Shown: one piece after another, positions 44,537 to 55,425 of the stretch | Layout: each line of letters begins with the position of its first letter | Position numbering within the stretch: position 1 is the first letter of the stretch | Assembly: GCF_958298935.1 (NCBI RefSeq) | Contig: NC_084939.1 | Span: 8,075,501-8,139,500, forward strand | Origin: Phragmites australis | Taxonomy: Eukaryota; Streptophyta; Magnoliopsida; Poales; Poaceae | Direction of reading: 5' to 3' | DNA: 64,000 bases | Position numbers and translations under genes: made by a program | Notes under the pieces: model-generated | What the model saw: only the letters and a program-made list of their open reading frames with translations | What the model was told of the DNA's origin: nothing | Database searches by the model: none

Positions 44537-45655
44537 GGCAAAAATACAAAATTAGACAATATATGTGAGCGTATTTATTGAAATAGACAACTTGTATCTG
44601 TATTCACGAATTTAGCATCCGTATTCGGCACACGGTGTACCGAAAATCCATTTTTGGTACACGGTGTACCGAAAAAGGCATTTTCGGCACACTGTTTGCC
44701 GAATGCAGGTAACAGTGCGTATTCAGCATATGGTGTGCCGAAATAACCTTTTTTGTACACCATCAGCTGTCACGTCACGTCACGTTGCGCTTTACCTTTT
44801 CACTTTATTCCTTTCGCTTTACTTTTCACTTTATTCCTTTATTCGGTCGGCCGGCTGACCAGCTCGCATGCAAGGCATCTTCGGGCTGCTATAAAATGGG
44901 TCATGCTACACTTGAAGCAGCAGTCGAGCGCGAGCAGAGCAGTAGTTGAGCGCGAGAAGCACTTGAAGCAACAGTCGAGCGCGAGCAGGTGTAGTGCAAC
45001 AGCAGTCGAGCACGAGCAGGAGTAGTGCAGCAGCAGCCAGGCCGAGCAGCAGCACGAGGAGAGGACTGCCTTCCGTAATAGTAAGTATGTAGATTATGTA
45101 TGTAATTAATATTTAGATTAGAAAATGTAATTAGAGTAAGTAGAGTGTTTATTCCGTTCGAATACATTGGTTAAATGGTATTAAGTTGATAAATTAGAGT
45201 ACGTATAGTATTTGCATAATTTATGATCTCGTAATAGTAACTATGATCTCATAATAGAATCTACCACATTGTAACCGCGATTTTGATCCTACGATAGGCA
45301 TGATAACCAGAGTTATGGTAATGTATGGGGCATAATTAGCTATTTATCGTACATACATCTAAGTAGTTATTTGCCCATTTACGTTTGTTTAGCAGAGACG
45401 CTATGACTATCTATATTTATTATGGAGAACGTCCCGCTGTTTTGCATGGGAGACTCGTATAAATTCAAAACTGCCAGCATGTAGAGAGTACGGTTGAGCT
45501 GCCTATTGATTTAGATGGCTTAAAATCACATGTTATAAGCCTTTTGCGTGTGAACCAGCAGTCCTATAATGTTATCCTAGAGGGTGTGCGGCCACGTCTT
45601 GTGCCAAACAGCTCGGTCATTGTCCATACGTTGCTCGATTTGAGGAGGAACAACG
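44537..45655 (+). repeat. MULE 2 left inverted arm with promoter and exon 1 copy
   Basis: The inverse of 52433-53867, at over 90% identity by eye in the inner part. It includes the terminal palindrome array (44626-44745), a TATA box (CTATAAAATGGG, about 44889-44899) pointing into the element, a GAGCAGCAG-rich leader (44915-45065), AT-rich sequence, and from about 45402 a copy of the first mudrA exon (MENVPLFCMGDSYKF and related frames, broken by stops). The arm is about 1,119 bp against 1,435 bp on the right, mainly because 52760-53000 has an insertion or this arm a deletion. The similarity stops abruptly after GGAACAACGC. Confidence 0.85.
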
Positions 45656-45740
45656 CGGTGTGCCGTATTTGGCACCATGTGCCGACAATCACCTGTATTC
45701 GGCACACGGTGTGCCGAAAATGCCTATTTCCTGAATTTTT
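45656..45740 (+). repeat. Second terminus-like segment in MULE 2
   Basis: Directly after the inverted arm comes GTGTGCCGTATTTGGCACC, then TGTATTCGGCACACGGTGTG and CCGAAAATGCC, the same palindrome units found at the outer ends. It may be the original left end before the arm was added. Confidence 0.6.
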
Positions 45741-46030
45741 TTTTGCGAGTGTTGTTATTTTATGTAATTGCCAAATATGGTCATGGCCGGCTGTAGTTTG
45801 ATTCTGTCATTTGATACTGGCATGGTGTTATTTCATGTAATTGGCAACTTTCAACTAAATTTGAAATTATTTGCTAATTTAACTGTCATTTTATGCCAGT
45901 GTGTTGGCACTTCATGTAATTAGCAAATTTCAACAATTTAAAATTATTTACCAGTGTGTTGTCAATTCATGTAGTTGCCAACTTTCAACAAAATTTGAAA
46001 TTATTTGCTAATTTAACTACACATTTCAAA
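45741..46030. repeat. Degenerate tandem repeat, MULE 2
   Basis: About three copies of a unit near 75-80 bp built on TTCATGTAATTGGCAAC, TTTGAAATTATTTGC and a TGTGTTGG block. It is non-coding and AT-rich, between the doubled end and the third gene. Confidence 0.7.
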
Positions 46031-46131
46031 TGCGTGAGAAAGAAAGCATGTAGTCTCTAAGGCGGTGGGCAGCCTTAACACTTAGGTATGTTTGAATATG
46101 CACAGCATTAACCCTTGTATCATTGATCATC

Positions 46132-46920
46132 TCAAGATGGCGGTGGAAAGTGACGACGTAAATTAGCGAAAGAATGCCAGTTGTGCCAGTCAAGGCTATT
46201 AGGGTAAGATGGTTGTCGTCTTTGAGGTGGTGGTTGGAAGTTGTGAGGACGGGTACAAGCAAATCTAACATCATCTTCATGGTCATCACGGTCCTCCAGA
46301 GATGGAGGCCTCGGAGGGAGGGGTCGAGGTGGCATGAAATCATCGTCGTCGTCATCTTGAGCTATCACGGTAGGAGCACGTCGTATTTTGTTGTTAGTTG
46401 GACACTATGTCGATGTGGTGTGTGAATGTCCTCTTGTAGTGTTCTTTGAACCTTCTCCTCTATAGTAGAGGGCGCTCTTGTACCCCTTAGGTTCGCTGAT
46501 CTTCGTCGTCTTCTACGCAAACCAGGTATCACATCCCCGCCGAAGAGCATATGCATCACCAAGAAGTGTGAGATTTCTTTGTTGATAATCTCCGCGTCTT
46601 CTGGGCATGCCTAACGCATAAGAGGAGCATTCGAATCAATGAAAATAAGATAAGTAGGGTGACCAAATAGAAAATGATGAACTTGTATGTGGATGCATAC
46701 TGGTCGGGAAATATCGCCATCCTTCTTTGCCTCATACAGAAACCTAGCACAAAAGGATGGTCGGCTAGTTCGCACACCCTGAGGCATATTTGGTGGCGCT
46801 TGTGCAAGAGGGCCAAAGGTCGTCGGTTGTTACATGTAGGAGTGGAGCGGTCAACGCAGAATAGGGTGGTCTTCAATGCAAATTGTACACAGCTTGGATT
46901 AGGTTGCTCTCATTGAAGGG
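46132..46920 (-). pseudogene. GRF-like/Pro-rich third gene of MULE 2, remnant
   Basis: About 46850-46690 on the minus strand reads FGPLAQAPPNMPQGVRTS, then a Cys and KKDGDIS. This aligns by position and wording with the MULE 1 gene (APPSPPKKYGG..VPQGIKPP, Cys, RESQDIS). 46368-46132 gives an acidic start and a Pro-rich stretch (DDDDDDFMPPRPLPPRPPSL). Stops and shifts break it, and the GRF Cys pattern is only partly visible, so the family call rests mainly on comparison with MULE 1. Confidence 0.45.
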
Positions 46921-47487
46921 ATCATCCTTCCCTCCATGCACAACCTGCAAGGAGACATTTAGTGCTATATTGATCGTTGTAGGTGTCCATGGATAGCCTG
47001 TATTAGAATATCCCGCTATATATGTATTGATCTTTGATTGCAACGTTTTTGCTCTGCACCAAAGCACGAATCGTTGATTATTTAATAAACATTAAATAGG
47101 TATTAAATATCATAATTAATATATACAAATGCTTAATAAGTAACTCATAAATAAGTTATGTGTCATACTTATTTGACAAATATTATGTAAATTAAATGTA
47201 ATTACTTTAACACTACAGTGCATAAGGCATAGTAGGGATGAGTACACAATATCACAATATAGTGAATAACACATGTGTCATTAACAAGTGCAAGTGCACC
47301 GAACAACTGCATTGGCTCATTAACGATGATGACGCCGCACGCAATCCCCAGGAGTGTAAGCGTCTGGTGGGTGTGTGGCCCTCATCCCAGCGGCTTGCGC
47401 TGGCCCCTGCCACGTGTGCCCCTGCTCATCATCATCATCACCATGTCGTGTTGCATCTCCACCGAACGTGTATTCAGAACCGCTAAC

Positions 47488-49990
47488 TCATCCCTGCATG
47501 TACCACGATGTAGGATCCTCATGCGGAAGTGTGGACGCTGGTAGTACGTGCTCCGATGGAGTCTGGATTGCCGAAGTCTCATCATTTTGGTACCACTGTG
47601 AACCCCCAGGTGCATCGAGATATTGGGGATACGGGCCGCTTAGTAGCTCGGTGAAGCTGTCTGCTTGCAATGCAGTAGCCCAATCAAAATCTTGTGTGCC
47701 GCTCCAGGTTGGCGTCTGCTGCGTGCAGTCAATGACATCCTCGTGATGAGTTGATACTACTAGTGGAGGTGTCTGCGTAGTCTGAGGAGGTTGTGTCCAC
47801 TGAGGGGGATGGGAACCCATTGTACACTGCTCAGGATCAGGAGCCTCTGTGAACTCCTCAACTTCAGCACAAGAACATGGCAAATGATGGACCGCAGACA
47901 AAGGTGCCTCCCATGATTGTGCCTCACGGGTACTGGATGAGCGCCTGCTATGGGAGGCACGGGACAGGTCCATGGCTGGTATGTCGTAACCCCTTGAACG
48001 CGAGGCACAACCACCTAGACCACATAACGTGGACAACAAGCGAGACCCTCTCCTCCTCATGTAGTCCCGGAGAGGGTTCTGATCCCTCTGCATTGATGAC
48101 CCACTTGCTTCCCCACATTCTTGCTCCGCCTATGTATGCATTTCGTACCTCGCTTCGGTCTGTATTTGATGAGGGTCATGACAGTAATACAGATGTGTAA
48201 CTAATGAAAGTCGTTAGAAGTACAACATCACTTACCACCACATGAAGAACACGGGCACGATCCTCGGGGAAGGGTCTGGGGGCCGGCCGTACGAGTTCAC
48301 TGAGTAAGGTGGCACGTGTGCGGGAACGGTGCCACAAAAGGTACTCCCAGTACATGCCACCATCATACTGTCCCGCAGGAACAACGACATCCACTCCGCT
48401 TGACTCCATCCACCTGTTTATGTGCTCCTCATTAATCTCAGACCAGTCATGCGTGCCTGCATTCCCCTATGCACTCATCCTGTACATGACATAAATAGTT
48501 ATAATTTCGTAACATAGATCACCTAACATAATAATGGTACGTACAATAACACAGTTACTCATTCGCCCGACTAGCGTCTCGTGGGGGAGGTACTGGTACC
48601 AACTGTCGGTGACCGAACTACCTCTGTACACACTCACAAAAAAACACTTCCACATTGTTCATGTACAGCAAGAAGCATCTGGTCATCCATAAGTCCAAGT
48701 CACGAAAACAAGAGGATGCGATGAGGCCTCCAGTCGCAATTTTGGCCACTCACTCCATACGCCATGGATCCCACTCCATGAGATCGGCACTGAGGACGTC
48801 CAGGTCACTAATCACCTGAGAGTAGTTACCATGGTCTTGCTAGTGAGTCCATCTCAGCCTGGCATGAATCCACTGATACCCCATCGTAGGCCTCATGTCA
48901 TCTGCAACGCCATCGGAGATGGAGACTGGATAGTAGCTCTTGCTCACCCACGGTCGACAAACTGGGAGGTACTCCCAGCTCCAGAGCTGTAAAAGGTGTA
49001 GGCAGCCTAAAATAGAGCCCATCTTCTTTGACCGCTGGGTTGCGGCACACAATCCTTTGTACGTAGCAACCAACACAGCAGATCCCCAACTGTAAGATGT
49101 CGGCTCGTAAGGATGGAACACGTGCTGACCCACTAACCATAAAATATGAGAAAGTACATAATCGTTTGCCATGTTGCAGAACATGATGCCTCCCAGCATG
49201 ATGTACAAGTACACCTCATAATGCTGCATAATTGTAGCCTCGTCTGCATTCGGTGGGCTTGGACCGAACTGTGGTAGCCCATGAATCCATGACATGGAGA
49301 GCCTAACATCCTTTATGTCATATTGCACAGCAAACCTATAAGATGCAAAGACTCAATGAAGCATGAATAACACTAGAACATATGAAGTGCATTACATAAC
49401 AAATAATTACCTAGCCTGAATATAACTCTTCCACTGCTCCTTTGCTGGTCGCGAAAGTACTAACAGGGTTCCCTTGATCGGTAGCCCGGTCAACATGGCC
49501 ACATCCCGCAAAGTTATGGTCATCTCTCCACAAGGAAAGGGGAACGCGTGCATCTCAGAACGCCAGCGATCGATGAGACCTGTGACTAGTGACACCTCAA
49601 TCAGCGGGAGGGGAGTCCTGCCACCGCCCTCCATGGGAGCTCCGGCCATGATGAGAGCAAACGGTAGTAGTCTTGCCCGTGCGAGTGGCTCGTGGAATCG
49701 AGGGTCTAACTCCTTAATCCTGTGCACACTCCTAGAACGTAACGGAACCAACTGCAAAGGTACCCAATACATTTATTGAGTAAGTACCAAGTTATCAGGA
49801 CAATTGGAAATCATGTATTATCGTTGTACCTGTTGCCTTATGAAAATAATCCTTACCATGTGGTTCTCGTCATGCCGTAGCTGAAGAAGCTTGGGAAGAT
49901 GAACGTGAGCCATGCCAATGATTTCAAGCCTCATGATTCAATAAAAAAACAACGTAAGATAGCAGCTATTAGAAAATAGGTACAACAATT
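47488..49990 (-). pseudogene. Plant mobile domain (PMD) protein of MULE 2
   Basis: A short first exon near 49930-49830 reads MAHVHLPKLLQLRHDEN. After an intron, 49760-49407 carries IKELDPRFHEPLARARLL, LVTGLIDRWRSEMHAF and PCGEMTITLRDVAMLTGLP, the PMD signature. 49328-48840 continues with RLSMSWIHGLPQFGP, YLYIMLGGIMFCNMANDYV, WGSAVLVATYKGLC and LHLLQLWSWEYLPVCRP. About 48830-48410 has a further conserved block (VLSADLMEWDPW) with shifts. 48093-47488 is a Ser/Thr/Pro/Gln-rich C-terminus without domains, open for 201 codons. It lies downstream of mudrA on the same strand, as in MULE 1. MAIN/MAIL1-type proteins are nuclear; the role of transposon-borne copies is not known. Confidence 0.72.
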
Positions 49991-50099
49991 AATAGGTGAA
50001 TAAAAATTTACAATACAAACCATGTCTGCAATTAACTTCATAAAACAAACTAAATTGCAACAACTCTAATACAATACAGTTCGATCATAGCCTGGTAGT

Positions 50100-52708
50100 T
50101 TACCGCCGAGTTGGACTAGTCCTCCTGTCATGGCCAGATTGTTTGCATATTTTGCGCTTACGTAGGCCATCAACAGCAACTGCTGCATCCATGTCACCTT
50201 GCAGCCTTGTGGCTCTAGGCTTCTCAGGATCCGTGTGTCGTGCTCTGAGATAAGGTACCCAATTAGGCCCCTCGATCGCTTTGTAGCTGCTTCTGATATT
50301 GAAGGAACGCATCTTTGGAAGCCATGTGCTCCTCAATGCATCAACCGTGAAGTAGGGTGATACGTATTGTGATCCGTCGTTGCCGCCCATGTCCCTACAA
50401 GGGGTAAAGACATGGGAGCACGAGATATGGTACAGTTTTGGTTTATTGCATGTGCATTTCACCTCATGAGGACCAATTTGATATTGTTGCACGGTGTCCC
50501 CCGCGCTATACCCTAAAGTGTACCGGTGGTGACACATGACCTCGAATTCATTGTTGGCCCAATCGTAGATCCTAGTCCGATGAAAGTGTTCCTTATTCCT
50601 CCTTCTGGATATGATTTCCTCCACCTTAGGTGCAAACAGCATGCTGCACTCCATTACAGCTATACCATGGCCTCGAAAGTAGTTAGCCATTCTATAGAAT
50701 ATGAGCTCGATGATGGCACACAACAGGAGGCCATGTGCACCATTTAGGACATTGTTGAATGCCTTCGCTATGTTCGTTGTCATGATCGTATACCTAACAT
50801 GAGAGAAAACAATTTTAGATGGGATATTTGCATAGCCAAGAGTAAAATACGATCATTGAAATGCTATGTTCTAACCTGGCACCTTGAGTGTCATGGATTA
50901 GGACCCAACCCTGCGCCGGCTTTCTCGCTATCCATTGGCTAAACGTAACACGTGAACGGCTAATGATGGTTTGGCCCTCCACCATATGCGTCCGCAGATG
51001 GTCCTCCTGTGCTTCCTGCTCTGCCATCATCTTGCGAGTTGTCTCATTTAACTCTCATCATATCTCGTTGAACTTCTCCTGCTGGTTCTGAAGGCACAAT
51101 CCTTTGAACCTCTTTACAACACCCTTGTTGTGATACCTTGAGTATAGGTTCGCACCCAAGTGTCGCATGCACCATCTTCTCTCCACATCAGGACATGCAA
51201 TGGAGTAGTTTGTGCTGTCATGCAGCACGTCCAACGCATGCAAGAGGCCCTTGTTGTGGTCTAAGATGATGCAAACTCATTCCCTATTGCCAACGACACG
51301 TGTTCTCACCAAGGTGAGGAACCACACCAACTATTATTGTTCTCAATCTCAACCATTGAAACACGAGAGGAATGATCTAATTGTTGCATCCGCCGCCATC
51401 GCTGTCATAATGTTACCATGATACTTGCCACTAAGAAATGTGGCATCCACACATACAACCGGCTTGCAATGTCTGAAAGCTTCGATGCATTGGGCAAAGG
51501 ACAAGAAAAACCTAATGAGGTATCGGTCAGTGTTGCTGTATGACCCATCCACCAGCCTGATCGGCTCATCCGCTATGGCCCATTGAGTCCCTGGATTCTT
51601 CATTGCAATCTTCTGCAGCAGCCTCAGGGCATAGTTGTAAGACTCTTCGAAACAACAAAACAACATCTTCAACGCCTTCTACTTCGCTCGCCATGTGGTG
51701 TGGTCATTGATCAGCATACCCGTCTTAGTCTGCACCTCCTTCATAATGGATTTTGGCGACAAACATATGTTCGTGCCAACAAGGGTGATGAGGAGTGAGC
51801 TATGAACCTTGCATCAACGGCGTGCTCACATTCCTAATAGCCTCTTCGCTGCACGTATGTGTGGTGTGTCTACTCAGCACAAAATAGTTCTCGTATTTTG
51901 CCTTATGTGCTCGTATGAAGTAAGGAAAATTTGGGTGCTTCATACACATGACCTCATACTCCGTAGGGTTAGATCGGGCGCACTTGTGGTCCCTTCTTGT
52001 GATTACAGCATAGTTGCTGATAAAGTGGATGACCTCCTCCCTGTTCTGAAATCGTTGTCCCACCTGGATGTCGCTATTCTAGTATCCCCAGTTAGATAGG
52101 GTGTTATACTCAACGATGGTACAATCTAGCAGCCCAGCACCATGAAAGTACTGAATCGCCAGCACCAGGTTCTCGTTGTCAGCACCTTCTTCATCCTCGC
52201 TAACACCAACTTCATCATCCATGCATCCTGCATCTACCTCAGTAGGGTCCACTTCAGGTCCCTCTGTACCAGAACTGCCCTCCCCGACATGCCCTTCCTC
52301 CTCATCATGCATCACATGATGGTCTAATCCTTCCATGCTAGTCACGGCCTCACCTTACACCAGTCGTGATACTATGTTTATGTACACCCCCATTTCAAAG
52401 TTCTCCTCCAATGCCTTGCGTGAGTACAAATCTCATGCGTTGTTCCTTCTCAAATCGAACAACGTATGGACAATGACTGAGCTGTTTGGCACAAGCCATG
52501 GCCGCACACCCTCTAGGAAAGCATTATAGGACTGCTGGTTTACACGTAAAAAGCTCATAACATGTGATTTTAAGCCATCTAGATCAATAGGTAGTTCAAC
52601 CGTACTCTTTATGTGTTGGTAGTTTTGAATTGATACGAGCCTCCCATGCAAAATAGTGGGACGTTCTCCATAATAAATATGGATAGTTATAGCGTCTCTG
52701 CTAAACAA
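50100..52708 (-). pseudogene. mudrA-like transposase of MULE 2
   Basis: 52708-52433 is the N-terminal exon (ITIHIYYGERPTILHGRLV, VEL PIDLDGLKSHV). 52345-52079 is an acidic linker (DEEEGHVGEGSSGTEGPEVD). 52063-51800 is the Mutator DNA-binding domain (FQNREEVIHFISNYAVITRR). 51672-51349 opens the DDE domain with the first Asp intact (VVCVDATFLSGKYHGN, about 51425-51470). The next parts, VEIENNNSWC and VCIILDHNKGLLHAL, are readable only across frameshifts near 51390 and 51330. 51243-51058 has RRWCMRHLGANLYSRYHNKG. 50783-50100 is the C-terminus with a SWIM zinc finger (CTCNKPKLYHISCSHVF, about 50400-50465) and a basic tail. The catalytic domain is complete in content, unlike MULE 1, but frame breaks make it a pseudogene. 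Confidence 0.85.
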
Positions 52709-53867
52709 ACATAAATGGGCAAATAACTACTTAGATGTATGTACGATAAACAGCTAATTATGCCCCATACATTAACCTAAGTGATAAAGCTAATTAATCA
52801 AATTAGTTATGTTAATTTGCTTCAAAGCTCCATTTTTTCTCTCCTCTTTCTTAAATTCATGCCCGTGAAGCATCGTAACTCCCGTTATCATGCCTATGAC
52901 GGGATCGTAACTGCTTTTGTGGTGGGTTCGTAACTCTAGTTTCGATGCCTGTGGCTGGATCGTAACTCCGGTTATCATGCCTATCGCAAAATCATAATTG
53001 GAGTTACACTGTGGTAGATTCTGTTATGAGATCATAATTACTACTATGAGATCATAAATTATGCAAATACTTTACGTACTCTAATTTATCAACTTAATAC
53101 CATTTAACCAATGTATTCGAATGGAATAAACACTTTACTTACTCTAATTACATTAACTAATCTAAATATTAATTACATACATAATCTACGTACTTAATAT
53201 TACGGAAGGCAGTCCTCTCCTCGCGCTGCTGCTCGGCCTGGCTGCTGCTGCTCCTCTTCGCTGCTCTGCTGCTGCTAAACATCGAACGCTGCTACTCCTC
53301 CTCTCCTTTCACTACTCCTCGCTGCGCTGCTACTGCGCTTCTGCTCGGCTGCTGCTGCCCTCCTGCTTGAGCCATTTTATAGGCAGCTGAGCATGCAAAT
53401 GCGCTGGCCGAAGGAATAAAGAGGAAAGCACAAATGCACAAAGAGTCAGCCGACCGAATAAAGTGGAAAGAATAAAGTCGAAAGCATAAAGCGACATGAC
53501 ATTACATGATGGCCAAAAGCAAATAGGACAGCGTACGAAAAAGGGTTTTTCGGCACACTGTGTGTCAAATATGGCTCTGTTGCCCGTATTTGGCATACCG
53601 TGTGCCGAATACAGGTGATTTTCGGCACACGGTGTGCCGAATATGGGCAACAGTACCGTATTAGGCACACGGTGTGCCGAATATGGGCAACAGTACCGTA
53701 TTAGGCACACGGTGTGCCGAAAATGCCTTGTTCGGTACACCGTGTACCGAAAATGAATTTTTGGAACACCGTGTGCTAAATACGAATGCTAAATTTGTAA
53801 ATACGAATACATATTTTTTATTTTAATAAATACTCTCATATATGTTGTCTAATTTTGGATTTTTGCC
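52433..53867 (-). repeat. MULE 2 right inverted arm (promoter end)
   Basis: From the outside in on the minus strand: terminus GGCAAAAATCCAAAATTAG, palindrome array (53549-53775), TATA box (CCTATAAAATGGC, 53373-53383), a CAGCAGCAG-rich leader (53210-53345), AT-rich sequence, then the first mudrA exon (52708-52433). This is the natural promoter end of the transposase gene. The segment 52760-53000 (repeated CGTAACTCCGGTTATCATGC-type units) has only a short counterpart in the left arm. Confidence 0.85.
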
Positions 53868-55014
53868 ACCTGTCTTGACACCAGTTCCTCCCTGGACTTA
53901 CTCCCAGTCCTATCACTGATCACGTCCGCCCTCAAGACGGCACATGCATATCAACAAAACCAATACACAATCCGACCACAAGTTTTACAAACTTGACTCA
54001 CGTCAATCTGCACAACACCACTCGCACGAGTATGTTACACATATCAAAAACACAAATCACGTTATGCTACCACGAGCATAATCATCATATAACATGCTAA
54101 ATCACTTTGCGTCTTTTGCTAATTTCACAATTACACCAATTATACATTGACTAATTTTTCAACATATGATATCACATTTGGAAACCATACTTTTGCAAGG
54201 AGAAGAAACAGTGGATACTCATACTATTGTCTAGATGACGTCGAACATGGTAGAAATAGCCTGATGGCTTCTGCATTAGGAGTTGCCTTCCATACTGCTG
54301 GCATGGAAATTGCCTTGTGCACCTTGAAATAATTAGTAGCATAATAATTGACGAAGGCATTCGTAACTTATTATCGACTTGGGCACATAAGTACAAGCTC
54401 ATAAAACTCGATCATGTTCCATAAATACTATGTATACTTTGAGTAGGTTTAGATGGACCACCACCTCTTGATGGCTTTAACTGCACTAGTATGTGTACAA
54501 CTGATTAATTTACAATTGAGAGCAGGTAAATTGTCTGGTTGGTGAATATATATGATATGAACTGGCACACTGGCCAAGAGTATGCGTGATGCAAAACATT
54601 TGCTTCGTGTTCCTTACGTGGCAGCTTAGCAGAGACTAAAACAACATCAGAGCATGCATGATCATCTCGGCCTGTTAATACTTACTACATAGGTGTCTAG
54701 CAAGGTATAAGCAAGGTTTCTATACTTGAAGATGGGATGCATGGGGATTTTGAGTCCGAAGGTGAAGCATCAAGAAGCACTCCTGTTGCTGACGTTTGTT
54801 GCACAACCCGTCGTAGTCCAGTGCTTGTTAGCGGTACCATGTGCCAGCTTTTGTGGCAGACAAGGTTAAGAAGCACAAAAATGTAGCGTTTTAATTCTGT
54901 TGGATGGCTCTGAAAGTGATACTAGGAATAATTTCTGCTTAGGCCAGGAGCTCCACATAGATGTGAACTTCAGCTATGATGGAGAAAACCTATAACATCA
55001 TTAGCTTTGGTACA
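53868..55014. other. Unassigned stretch
   Basis: No gene or element end that I recognise. It is AT-rich with short chance frames only (54147-54332 +, 54172-54402 -). Confidence 0.4.
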
Positions 55015-55425
55015 TGTAACACCTGGTCTCTAAAATTTGCTAACAGTACAACCCACATATAGAGCAAGCCCGTATACATATAGCATATCGCTTACATTTT
55101 TATCCTTATTTTGTGTAAAAGGGTTAATCCAAAGGTACTATATTTAGAGCATGAAAGCATATAAGTTGGTCCTAACCTATCTAAACTATCAAAACGGTAC
55201 TAAACCCACCATAACGAAATACTTAAGCCACACGGGTCGAAACTAGAAACACTAATGGGCCAGGTATTACACTCTCCCCCTTCAGCGCTAATGCTGTCGG
55301 CAGTTTACCATGTACACGACAGATAAATAGTTAGGATCTCCCCTCGGTACCACAATCATGCCATGTCCCCTCCATGGTCCGATGTGCATGTACTCATAGA
55401 GCGAAAGTTGGCTTTGAATACCATC

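Larger units (their letters stand above)
44537..53867 (-). mobile_element. MULE 2: transposase-PMD-GRF Mutator-like element
   Basis: A 9.3-kb element whose ends are inverted copies: GGCAAAAATACAAAATTAGA at 44537 and its inverse ending at 53867. The inversion extends far inward, to 45655 on the left and 52433 on the right. The termini carry arrays of the near-palindrome CGGCACACGGTGTGCCG. Minus-strand genes in order are mudrA-like (50100-52708), PMD protein (47488-49990) and a GRF-like/Pro-rich gene remnant (46132-46920), the same order as MULE 1. No 9-bp duplication is visible at the flanks. The termini share no sequence with MULE 1. Confidence 0.82.

Noticed and set aside
46873..47067. 64-codon minus-strand frame between PMD and third gene of MULE 2
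   Set aside because: It may be an exon, but no motif is shared with MULE 1 and splice sites are not clear, so I did not call it.
53868..53876. 9-bp target duplication for MULE 2
   Set aside because: ACCTGTCTT after the right end does not match AGCTTTGAA before the left end.
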